Shown in pieces: positions 9,305 to 16,670 of a DNA stretch of 64,000 nucleotides. The stretch comes from Acidobacteriota bacterium (GTDB taxonomy: Bacteria; Acidobacteriota; Vicinamibacteria; Marinacidobacterales; Marinacidobacteraceae), in contig JAJDUD010000024.1 of NCBI GenBank assembly GCA_022826825.1, positions 99,084-163,083 of the forward strand, in the 5' to 3' direction. The notes beneath the pieces are model-generated. The model was not told the origin of the DNA and ran no database searches. It saw only the letters and a list, made by a program, of their open reading frames with translations. The stretch's first letter is position 1, and each line of letters starts with the position of its first letter. The position numbers and the translations under genes are program-made.

Positions 9305-11899
9305 ATGAACCTGCGTCTCAGCTTCGCCCTCCTCCTGCTCGCGGCGACCCCGCTCTTCGCCCAGCCCCAGCGCTGGCCGCCGCCACCCATCATCCAGGGA
9401 GTCGCCGAGGCCTATCCGCCCGCGCGTCACGGCGGAAACTACATGCACAACTACTACTTCCCGCCCGCGCCCAGCAGCACGCCCTGGGCGCCGGCCTGGT
9501 CCCCGGACGGGAAGAGCATCGCGGTGGCGATGTCCGGCTCGATCTGGCGCGTGGACCCCGAGACCGGGAGCGCCGACGAACTGACCTCGGGTCCCGGCTA
9601 TCACTCGCTGCCGGCCTGGTCTCCGGACGGACGCTTCATCGTCTTCACGGTGGACCGGAACGGCCAGAACATCGGTCTCGCGATCACGGAGGTGGCCACC
9701 GGAGAAACGCGCACGCTCCTGAGCGACGAGTTCCTCCATACCGACCCGGCGTTCTCGCCGGACGGGACCCGGCTGGCCTACGTGTCCACGAAGCCCTCGG
9801 GCTACTTCAACGTCTACGTCCGGGAGTTTGCGGCTGGCGAACTCGGATCCGAGGAGATCGCGCTCACCCGGGACGAGAACTACGGCAAGGAGCGGCTCTA
9901 CTTCGGTTCCTGGGACATGCACATCACGCCGGCCTGGATGCCGGATTCCCGGGAGCTGCTGATGGTCTCGAACCACGAGGTGCCGCTCGGCTCCGGGAAC
10001 GTGGTCCGCACCCCGATGGCCGTGGACGGGTTCGAGGAGGGAGTCACGGTGCTCGCGGAGCAGTCGCTCTACCGGACCCGTCCGGACGTCTCGATCGACG
10101 GGAAGCGGTTCATCTATTCCTCGACGGCCGGGGCCGCCGATCAGTTCTCGAACCTCTACGTGCAGCCGACCGACGGCGGCTCACCCTACAAGTTGACCTT
10201 CTTCCAGCACGACGCCTTCCACCCGCGCTGGTCGCCGGACGGCGAGTGGATCGCCTACATCGACAACGCGGGGGGGCTGCCGCAGCTCGCGCTCCTCGAG
10301 ACCTACGGCGGGAAGCGGCGGACCGTCGAGATCACCCGGCGGAACTGGAGCCGGCCGATGGGCGTGCTCTCGGTGCGCACCGTGGACGATGCGACCGGCG
10401 AGGAGGTGGCCTCGCGGATCCATCTCACCGCCGCCGACGGCCGCTTCTACGCTCCGCCGGACGCCTACGCCCGGATCGGCGGGGCCGGGGAGCACTCCTT
10501 CCACCAGGCGGGGAGCTTCCGGATGGAGCTCCCCGTCGGATCGCTCGAGATCGAGGCCGTCCGGGGATTCGAGTACGAGCCGGTCAGCACGAATGTGGAC
10601 ATTGCCGCGGGCGACGTGACCGAGCTGACGCTGCGGCTGCCCCGGATCACCGACATGGCCGCCAAGGGGTGGTGGAGCGGCTCCACCCACATCCACATGA
10701 ACTACGCCGGCAACCTCCACAACACCCTCGAGAACCTGATGTTCATGTCCGACGCCGAGGACCAGGACGTGGTCCTCGAGCAGATCGCCAACAAGGACAA
10801 CCGCATCCTCGACTACCAGCACTTCGTTCCCGGCGGCGGCGCGCACCCGCTCTCCACCGAAGACATGGTGCTGGTCGTGGGGCAGGAGTACCGGCCGCCG
10901 TTCTACGGCCACGTCTTCTACTTCGGCCTGGAGGAGCACCTGATCTCCCCCTACACGACCGGCTACGAGGGCACCGGGATCGAGAGCCTCTACCCGTCCA
11001 ACACCGACATGTTCCGGAAGGCGAAGGCCCAGGGTGCGACGGTCGGCTACGTGCACGCCTACTTCGGGGAGAACGATCCGCTGTTCGCCCCTGACGGGAG
11101 CCCGGGGAGTCTCGGGGGCGCGAAGGGCTACATGGTGGATGCGGCGCTCGGGATGACGGACGCGGTCGAGTGGTCCTCGGCGTCGCGCGCGGGTTTCTTC
11201 CCCTGGTACGCCACCCTGAACAACGGTCTGCGGGTCACCGCGGTGGGCGGGGAGGACTCGATCAGCAACATGCAGCGGTCCAAGCTGGTGGGATCGGTCC
11301 GCACCTACGTCCACACCGGGGAACGAGGCCTGGATCTCGACGCCTTCCTCGAAGGGATCCGGAAGGGGCGCGCGTTCGTGAGCTGCGGGCCGCTGCTCGA
11401 CTTTCGGGTGAACGGACGCATTCCCGGGGACGACGTCCAGCTTCCGGACGCGGGGGGCGAGGTGGAGTGGAGCGCCTGGGTCCGCTCCCCGACGCCGCTC
11501 GAACGCGCCTGGGTGGTCTCCGGAGGTGAGGATGTGGCGGACATCGCACTGTCCGAGGACCGGCGATCCGCGACGGCGACGGGCCGGCTCGCGATGGATC
11601 GGAGCGGTTGGCTGATCCTGCGGGCGGAGGGCTCACCGGACGAAGCGCGCCCGCTGGACTGCGGCTACGCCCAGGCGTTCACAAACCCGGTCTGGGTCAG
11701 GGCAGGGGACGAGCCGGTCCGGAGCGCCGCCGCCGCCGAGTACTCGATCCGCTGGATCGACCGGCTGCGCGAGATGGCCGAAGCCTGGGAGTACTGGCGT
11801 TCCGAGGCCGAACAGGCCCACGTCTACGCCCAGTTCGACGAGGCCCGGGCGGTCTACGAGGGCTTTCTCGCCGAGGCCCGCGCGATGGGGCGGGAGTGA
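9305..11899 (+). CDS. Exported PD40 beta-propeller plus CehA/McbA-type metallohydrolase
   Basis: This 864-residue protein has an N-terminal signal peptide (MNLRLSFALLLLAATPLFAQ). Residues ~55-340 hold repeated WSPDG PD40/TolB-like propeller blades (PAWSPDG, AFSPDGTR, RWSPDGEW). The second half starts at GWWSGSTHIHMNY, a PHP-like metal-binding histidine motif typical of CehA/McbA hydrolases, with further histidines in GYVHAYFGEND. The TolB-like half probably binds a partner or substrate, and the C-terminal half probably hydrolyses an ester or phosphoester of unknown identity. ATG 9305 is chosen because it begins the signal peptide. It is co-directional with the first selenorhodanese 44 bases downstream. 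Confidence 0.82.
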   Translation: MNLRLSFALLLLAATPLFAQPQRWPPPPIIQGVAEAYPPARHGGNYMHNYYFPPAPSSTPWAPAWSPDGKSIAVAMSGSIWRVDPETGSADELTSGPGYHSLPAWSPDGRFIVFTVDRNGQNIGLAITEVATGETRTLLSDEFLHTDPAFSPDGTRLAYVSTKPSGYFNVYVREFAAGELGSEEIALTRDENYGKERLYFGSWDMHITPAWMPDSRELLMVSNHEVPLGSGNVVRTPMAVDGFEEGVTVLAEQSLYRTRPDVSIDGKRFIYSSTAGAADQFSNLYVQPTDGGSPYKLTFFQHDAFHPRWSPDGEWIAYIDNAGGLPQLALLETYGGKRRTVEITRRNWSRPMGVLSVRTVDDATGEEVASRIHLTAADGRFYAPPDAYARIGGAGEHSFHQAGSFRMELPVGSLEIEAVRGFEYEPVSTNVDIAAGDVTELTLRLPRITDMAAKGWWSGSTHIHMNYAGNLHNTLENLMFMSDAEDQDVVLEQIANKDNRILDYQHFVPGGGAHPLSTEDMVLVVGQEYRPPFYGHVFYFGLEEHLISPYTTGYEGTGIESLYPSNTDMFRKAKAQGATVGYVHAYFGENDPLFAPDGSPGSLGGAKGYMVDAALGMTDAVEWSSASRAGFFPWYATLNNGLRVTAVGGEDSISNMQRSKLVGSVRTYVHTGERGLDLDAFLEGIRKGRAFVSCGPLLDFRVNGRIPGDDVQLPDAGGEVEWSAWVRSPTPLERAWVVSGGEDVADIALSEDRRSATATGRLAMDRSGWLILRAEGSPDEARPLDCGYAQAFTNPVWVRAGDEPVRSAAAAEYSIRWIDRLREMAEAWEYWRSEAEQAHVYAQFDEARAVYEGFLAEARAMGRE

Positions 11900-11943
11900 T
11901 CGATGAGGATCCGGTTCCCCGTCGCGACTGATAGGCTGCGCTC

Positions 11944-12285
11944 ATGAGCCTGATGGGGCGCGCGCTGGGGACGCGGGCGCCGTTCGTGGCCGCGGGCCAG
12001 ATCGACGAGGTGCTGAGCGACGAGCAGGTCCTGCTGCTCGATGTACGCACGGCCCTCGAACTGGCCGAATCCGGGACCATCCCGGGAGCGGTCCATGTCC
12101 ATCTGGGAGAGTTGGCGGATCGGCTGGACGAACTGCCCCGGGACCGTCCGATCCTCACCACCTGAATGGTGGGACCACGGGCCGCGCGGGCCGCGGCCAT
12201 CCTGGAGACCGCCGGTTTCGAGGTTGTGGGTTTTTCCGGCCTCAAGCAATATACGGGCGCGCGGGAGTACCGCCCGCTCGACTGA
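11944..12285 (+). CDS. Selenocysteine-containing rhodanese-domain protein (cytosolic), TGA at 12163-12165 read as Sec
   Basis: Read through TGA 12163-12165, the frame gives 113 residues and stops at TGA 12283-12285. Residues ~17-73 are a rhodanese half (LLLDVRTALELAESGTIPGA, then DRPILTT). The TGA is codon 74, exactly where the catalytic cysteine sits, and it is followed by M-V-G-P-R, matching the CxxGxR loop with Cys replaced by Sec. The frame continues with AARAAAILETAGFEVVGF, the expected helix and strand. A hairpin at 12180-12198 could serve as SECIS. No signal peptide is seen. Rhodaneses move sulfane sulfur (or selenium) through a persulfide on this residue; Sec would form a selenide/perselenide. 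A decayed gene with a stop is the alternative, but the second gene repeats the pattern. Confidence 0.85.
12180..12198 (+). promoter_or_regulatory. Putative bacterial SECIS hairpin of the first selenorhodanese
   Basis: A 7-bp stem GGCCGCG/CGCGGCC closes a 5-base loop CGGGC (12187-12191). The loop begins 22 bases after the last base of the TGA at 12163-12165. Bacterial SECIS elements sit inside the coding region about 16-37 bases after the UGA and carry a G in the first two loop positions; both conditions are met. It would bind SelB. Confidence 0.65.
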
Positions 12286-12314
12286 TTTCCCATGGTTCCC
12301 ATAGGAGGTCCACG

Positions 12315-12746
12315 ATGAAGAGGACTCTTTTCTTCGCCGGGCCCGCCCTCGCCGCGCTGGCGCTCGGTTGCGGCGGTGGCGGCGAACCGGCCGCCGAGGA
12401 AGCGGCTGCCCCTGAAGCGGCGGCGCCCGAGCCGGCTCCCCGCGTCGAGGCGGCGGACATTGACGGCGCGCTCGCGAACGGCGCCGTGCTGCTCGACGTC
12501 CGCACCGACGAGGAACTCGCCGAGCACGGCACGATCGAGGGCTTCGTCCACATCCCGATCGACGAACTGGAGGCGAGGATGGCTGAACTCCCGGCTGGAG
12601 TTCCCGTCCTCACCGCTTGACAGGGTGGCGGAAGAGCCGCGCGTGCCGCGGAGCTGCTACAAGCGAACGGATACGAAGTCGTCGGGTTCTGTGGTCTGAG
12701 GGACTACGAGGGCGAGCGGGTGTACCCGGGCGCCGCTGACGAGTAA
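12315..12746 (+). CDS. Selenocysteine-containing rhodanese-domain lipoprotein, TGA at 12618-12620 read as Sec
   Basis: With TGA 12618-12620 as Sec102 the protein has 143 residues and stops at TAA 12744-12746. The N-terminus (MKRTLFFAGPALAALALGC) is a lipoprotein signal, with Cys19 followed by GGGGE and an Ala/Glu/Pro linker, so it is probably membrane-anchored in the periplasm. The rhodanese part has VLLDVRTDEELAEHGTIEGF, then GVPVLTA-Sec-Q-G-G-G-R-AARAAELL, again CxxGxR with Sec for Cys. Cys126 (VVGFCGLRDY), absent from the first gene, could act as a resolving residue. A strong AGGAGGT (12303-12309) precedes the ATG. It lies 29 bases after the first selenorhodanese and converges with senA. 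Confidence 0.86.
12637..12651 (+). promoter_or_regulatory. Putative bacterial SECIS hairpin of the second selenorhodanese
   Basis: A 5-bp stem CCGCG/CGCGG closes a loop CGTGC (12642-12646). The stem is the same as the inner stem of the first gene's hairpin, and the loop again begins 22 bases after the TGA. Below the stem, A12635-G12636 faces A12652-G12653 and could form a tandem G-A mismatch, followed by G12634-C12654. The G and U within the loop resemble known SelB-binding loops. Confidence 0.62.
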
Positions 12747-12756
12747 GCCCGAAGCG

Positions 12757-14052
12757 CTACAAACCCGCGGTCCGGAACCCCGCCATGATGTCGCGGCGGT
12801 CCGGACTGAAGAAGTTGCGATAGCGGCCGGTCAGCATCCGGCTGCGCGTCGCCCAGGCGCCGCCGCGCAGGACCTTGGTCTGCTGGAACTGGCTCTCCGA
12901 GTATTCCCGGTACGCATCGGGGCGGAATTCGGGAAACGGCTCGAACGTGTCCGCTGTCCACTCCCAGACGTTGCCGAGCATCTGCCGGCAACCGAAGGCG
13001 CTGTCGCCGTCCGGCAGCGCCCCGACCTCGACGCAGCCGAGCGTCCACCCGTCCAGATTCGCGTGCCGGGATTCGGGCAGCGCCTCGCCCCAGGGATAGG
13101 TCCGTTTCCGGGACGCCAGGCGGTTTCCGTCGGGTTCGCCGAGCGCCGCCGTCTCCCATTCGGCCTCGGTGGGAAGCCGCCGTCCCGCCCAGGCGCACCA
13201 GGCGTTCGCCTCGAACCAGTTGACGTGGATGACCGGCTCGTTCAGCGGCAGCGGCGCGGTCTCGTCGAAGCATCGCAACCGGAACGCGTCCGCTCCGTCG
13301 GAGAGCCAGTAGACGGGCCGGGGTGCCCCGGCCCGTTCCCGCCAGGCCCAGCCCGCGTCGCTCCAGAACTCCCGCTTCCGGTAACCCCCGGCATTGACGA
13401 ATTCGGCGAACTCCGCGTTCGTGACCGGCGCCTTCGCGATCGAAAACGGCCGCACGTCCACCGGATGCGCCCACTTCTCGTTGTCGTAGCAAAACGGCGC
13501 GTCCCGCTCCGCTCCCAGGCGGAAGGTCCCGCCCGGAACCCGGGCGTCGCCGGGACAACCGCCGGACGGTTCCCGGGAAAGACTCCGGCCCAGCCGCGGC
13601 GCCGGGTAGCCGAGAGTCTGCCGGGAATAGACGTATGCCTCGGTGTGCATGTCCTCGTGGAACGTGGCGAACTGGTACATGAAGCTGTCCCGCTCGCTCG
13701 CCGTGCCCGGACCGAGCCGTTCCAGGCAGCGGTCCTTGACGGTTTCGGCGTAGCGGATCGTTTCCTCCATGCCGAGCAGCGGGAGGTCCCAGCGCGTGTC
13801 CTGGAGGACGGCCGCCGAGTCGTACAGTTCGTCGGCTTGCCGCAGGATCGGGGCGTGGCCGTAGAGGTCGCGCAGAATGAAGTTCTCGTAGAACCACGCA
13901 ACGTGCCCGATCTCCCACCGCAACGGATTGACGATGGGCATCTGGGGCCCCATCAACTGGTTGTCGTCGAGGCCGACGGTCAGTGCGATGCTGCGCCGGT
14001 GAGCGTCTTCCATGATGGCGGCGAGATGATCGGCCGGAACACGCTGGGTCAT
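12757..14052 (-). CDS. senA: SenA-like selenoneine synthase (EgtB/SUMF1-type non-heme iron enzyme)
   Basis: This 431-residue protein has a DinB-like iron-binding N-terminal half and a formylglycine-generating-enzyme-like C-terminal half. Candidate facial-triad histidines are H50 (EIGHVAWFYENF), H132 and H136 (FHEDMHTEAY), placed almost as in EgtB. The C-terminal motifs GRRLPTEAEWE, GNVWEWT and VLRGGAW..RNFF are those of EgtB/OvoA/SenA. SenA joins selenium from a selenosugar to hercynine, and EgtB does the same with a sulfur donor. I choose SenA because the adjacent divergent gene is SenB-like and selenoprotein genes sit 10 bases away; EgtB is the alternative. The ATG at 14052 is 20 bases from the senB start; Met14 (14013) is a possible later start. 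Confidence 0.75.
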   Translation of the reverse strand: MTQRVPADHLAAIMEDAHRRSIALTVGLDDNQLMGPQMPIVNPLRWEIGHVAWFYENFILRDLYGHAPILRQADELYDSAAVLQDTRWDLPLLGMEETIRYAETVKDRCLERLGPGTASERDSFMYQFATFHEDMHTEAYVYSRQTLGYPAPRLGRSLSREPSGGCPGDARVPGGTFRLGAERDAPFCYDNEKWAHPVDVRPFSIAKAPVTNAEFAEFVNAGGYRKREFWSDAGWAWRERAGAPRPVYWLSDGADAFRLRCFDETAPLPLNEPVIHVNWFEANAWCAWAGRRLPTEAEWETAALGEPDGNRLASRKRTYPWGEALPESRHANLDGWTLGCVEVGALPDGDSAFGCRQMLGNVWEWTADTFEPFPEFRPDAYREYSESQFQQTKVLRGGAWATRSRMLTGRYRNFFSPDRRDIMAGFRTAGL

Positions 14053-14072
14053 GTTGGTGGCGGGGTTCGCCC

Positions 14073-15026
14073 GTGCGAATCATTCTAGTAACCCCCGCGG
14101 GCGCGAGGTCCCGCTTCGGCAACCGGATCACCGCGCGGCGCTGGGCGGCGGTGCTGCGGTCGCTCGGCCACCGGGTGGCCATCCAGACCGCGTGGAACGG
14201 CGCGTCCGCGGAGGTGCTGATCGCCCTCCACGCGTGGCGGAGCGCCGCTTCGATCCGCGGCTTCCGGGCGCGTTTTCCGACCCGTCCGCTGATCGTGGCG
14301 CTGACCGGGACGGACATCTACGGGTTCCTGCTCAGCGAGCCGGAGACCACCCGGAGGTCGCTCGAATGCGCCGACGTGCTGGTCGGGTTGCACGACCTGG
14401 CCGGGGAAGCGGTGCCGCCGGAATTCCGCGCCCGGGTTCGGGTGGTGCACCAGTCGGTTCCAGCCAGGAGCGTGACGCGCTGTCCCGTGAAACGGTCCTT
14501 CGACGTGTGCGTCGTGGGGCACCTCCGCCGGGAGAAGGATCCGCTGCGGGCGGCCGCGGCGGCGCGGGAGATGCCGGCGGACTCGCGCCTGCGGATTCTC
14601 CACGCCGGTGGGGCGCGGGATCCCGAGTGGGCCGAAGCGGCGCGCCACGAAATGGCTCGCAACCCGCGTTACCGGTGGCTGGGCGAAGTGCCGCCGTGGC
14701 GCGTGCGGCGGCTCTACGAACGGACGCACGCCATGGTGATCCCGTCGCTGGCGGAGGGCGGCGCCAACGTCGTGTCGGAAGCGGTGGTCGCCGGGCTGCC
14801 GGTGATCGCGTCCCGGATCCCCGGAAACGTCGGCCTGCTCGGTTCGGACCACCCGGCCTACTTCCCGCCCGGAGATACGGGGGCGCTCCGGGCTCTCCTG
14901 CGGCGGGGGGAGAGCGATCCCGAATTCCTCGCGGAGCTCACCCGGCACGGCGCCCGGCGGGCGCCGCTCTTCGCTCCCGAGCGTGAGCGCGAGGGCTGGC
15001 GCCGGTTACTCGATGAGCTTCGGTGA
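14073..15026 (+). CDS. senB: SenB-like selenosugar synthase (GT-B glycosyltransferase family)
   Basis: This 317-residue protein starts at GTG 14073. Its N-terminus (RIILVTPAGARSRFGNRITA, then RRWAAVLRSLGHRV) matches the TIGR04348/SenB glycosyltransferase signature, including the GNRxTAxRWAxxLxxLGH motif. The C-terminal donor-sugar region has SLAEGGANVVSEAVVAG, then GLPVIASRIPGNVGLLG, again typical. SenB transfers a sugar from a UDP-sugar to selenophosphate to give the selenosugar used by SenA. The selenophosphate synthase (SenC/SelD) and hercynine-forming EgtD are not in the window. No good ribosome-binding site is visible. It is divergent from senA and convergent with the M24-like gene. Confidence 0.82.
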   Translation: MRIILVTPAGARSRFGNRITARRWAAVLRSLGHRVAIQTAWNGASAEVLIALHAWRSAASIRGFRARFPTRPLIVALTGTDIYGFLLSEPETTRRSLECADVLVGLHDLAGEAVPPEFRARVRVVHQSVPARSVTRCPVKRSFDVCVVGHLRREKDPLRAAAAAREMPADSRLRILHAGGARDPEWAEAARHEMARNPRYRWLGEVPPWRVRRLYERTHAMVIPSLAEGGANVVSEAVVAGLPVIASRIPGNVGLLGSDHPAYFPPGDTGALRALLRRGESDPEFLAELTRHGARRAPLFAPEREREGWRRLLDELR

Positions 15027-15037
15027 CCCGGTCGTGA

Positions 15038-16507
15038 TCAGTTGATGAGGTAGATCTTCTCGTTCGGCGGCTGGAGCCACTCGATGCCCTTGCTGGTCAC
15101 GACGTGCGGGTTCGAGATGTTGATCGCCAGGGGGAACCCGGGCCGTTCCGGGATGTTCATGTGCACCATGTACTCGTACGCGAAGAGGTGGTTCTCCTGG
15201 ATCACCAGGTGGTGCCGGTCGGCGCGGAAGTTGGTCACCGAGGGACCGACGGTGCCGGTGCCCACGGTGCCGTAGGCGTGGTGGTCGATGGCGAAACCCG
15301 GCTGGTCGCCGTCGCCGAGCCCCTCCTGGATGATCACGTAGTCGAGGTTCCTTTCGCCGTCGGGGGTCCGGCCGATCCCCTGGATTCCGGAGTTGACGAA
15401 CGGCGTGTAGATGTAGCCGGCCTCCTCCATGGCCGCGACCATGGCGTCGAGCGACTCCTTGGCCGTCATGCCCACCCGCATGTGGGGCCGCATGATCCAC
15501 TGGCCGGCGATCGCGAGGTCGAACAGCTTCTGGATGCTCTCCGGAGGGGCGGTCTCGCCCTCGCGCAGGATGTAGGCGTGGGTCTTGGTGTCGGTGCCGA
15601 AGCCCATGTAGTTGACCCCGACGTTGAAGGCGAAGAAATCGCCGCGCTGAAAGACGTAGTCCTCGTGCCAGATCCAGTAGCGGGCGTCCGGCGGATAGGG
15701 CGGGTCTTCGGATACCGCGGTGTAGTAGAGGCGGATGCCGCCCCGTCCCCCGGTGCTGAATCCGGCCAGGTGGCGGTCGTAGGCCCACTCCCGGGCCCAG
15801 GTGGTGATCTCCCGGATCGTGGTGCGCCCCGGCTCGATCCGGGCCAGGGCCTCCTGGGTGAGTTGGCGGGCGGCCTCGAGGTTGTTGATCTGCTCGGCCA
15901 CCTCGCGGACCGTTCGCCGCACCAGGAAGTCGTTGACGACGTTCTCCGCGGAGACGATCCGCTCGACGTAGGTGGGCCCGAGGATCTTCACCAGCTTCAA
16001 CCAGGAGGTGTGCGACAACCCGTCGGCCTCGGCGAGCCACTCGGAGGTGTTCACGGCGATGGTCTGCGGGTCGCGCTCGGCGACGAACTCGGTGAACTCG
16101 TCGTAGACCTCGTCGCCGTAGTTGAACGCCATCTGGTAGCCGCGGCCGTAGCTGGAGATGGTCCGGGCGAAATCGTCGGAACCCCGGACGTCGATGTCCT
16201 CGACCGCGCCGGCGCTCCCGAAGGCGGCCCGCTCGATCCGGTCGCCGAGGTCGGTGAAGACGAGGTAGCCGTAGGTGTTGCCGAACCAGTAGGCCATCGG
16301 GTCCGGGTCGCCGTGGCGGGTGACGTGGATCCACATGTCCACGCCGTTGTCGCGCATGGCGCCCGGCAGGATCAGATCGAGCTTGTCTTGCCGAAGGAGG
16401 CGCATGACCTCGCCCCCGCTGCGGGAGGAGTGGACGCCGGGCTGGGCGGTTGCGAAGGTGGCCGCGAGCAGCAGCGCGATCAGGATGGATGGGGTTCGAA
16501 CGGGCAT
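15038..16507 (-). CDS. Exported M24 (aminopeptidase P/creatinase-fold) protein with altered metal site
   Basis: This 489-residue protein has a signal peptide (MPVRTPSILIALLLAATFATAQ). The C-terminal two thirds resemble the pita-bread fold of Xaa-Pro aminopeptidases: TIREITTWAREWAYDRHLAGF, then FFAFNVGVNYMGFGTDTKTHAY. By alignment from memory the first metal Asp is Asn (FNVGVNY) and the last Glu appears replaced (INISNPHVV), whereas the second Asp (GTD), a His region (DHHAYG) and one Glu (FAYEYM) remain. Activity is therefore uncertain; it could be a distinct subfamily or a binding protein. Its gene end lies 11 bases from that of senB. The start is set by the signal peptide. Confidence 0.75.
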   Translation of the reverse strand: MPVRTPSILIALLLAATFATAQPGVHSSRSGGEVMRLLRQDKLDLILPGAMRDNGVDMWIHVTRHGDPDPMAYWFGNTYGYLVFTDLGDRIERAAFGSAGAVEDIDVRGSDDFARTISSYGRGYQMAFNYGDEVYDEFTEFVAERDPQTIAVNTSEWLAEADGLSHTSWLKLVKILGPTYVERIVSAENVVNDFLVRRTVREVAEQINNLEAARQLTQEALARIEPGRTTIREITTWAREWAYDRHLAGFSTGGRGGIRLYYTAVSEDPPYPPDARYWIWHEDYVFQRGDFFAFNVGVNYMGFGTDTKTHAYILREGETAPPESIQKLFDLAIAGQWIMRPHMRVGMTAKESLDAMVAAMEEAGYIYTPFVNSGIQGIGRTPDGERNLDYVIIQEGLGDGDQPGFAIDHHAYGTVGTGTVGPSVTNFRADRHHLVIQENHLFAYEYMVHMNIPERPGFPLAINISNPHVVTSKGIEWLQPPNEKIYLIN

Positions 16508-16561
16508 GGTCGCCTCCTACCCGGTCAGGGTATGGGAGGGACCGTCAAATCCGCCAATTGC

Positions 16562-16615
16562 AGGAGCGCCGGCGTTCACGCCGGCATCGTCCCCCGCAGG
16601 GGGGCGAAACTCCCG
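16562..16615. repeat. Dispersed palindromic repeat, type B
   Basis: It lies between the M24-like gene and the aminotransferase. It reads AGGAGCGCCGGCGT..ACGCCGGCATCG, then a CCCCCGCAGGGGG hairpin and CGAAACTCCCG. It matches copies at 8201-8250 and 54518-54569 (inverted) in layout and ends, with different but self-complementary stems. Confidence 0.75.
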
Positions 16616-16670
16616 TCGCCATTTCGCCGTGCGGCGATGTGCCCCCGCTCCCGAACCCCTTGACGGGGTG

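Noticed and set aside
12163..12165. Reading the TGA in the first rhodanese gene as a true stop (72-74 residue protein or pseudogene)
   Set aside because: The protein would end exactly before its catalytic residue, the frame stays open with conserved residues after it, and the neighbouring gene shows the same pattern.
12180..12198. Rho-independent terminator at the G+C-rich hairpin in the first selenorhodanese
   Set aside because: No T run follows, and the hairpin is inside an open coding frame.
12757..14052. Calling the gene EgtB (ergothioneine) or a sulfatase-maturating enzyme
   Set aside because: The DinB-plus-FGE layout excludes a plain FGE. EgtB stays possible, but the SenB-like neighbour and the selenoprotein genes favour SenA.
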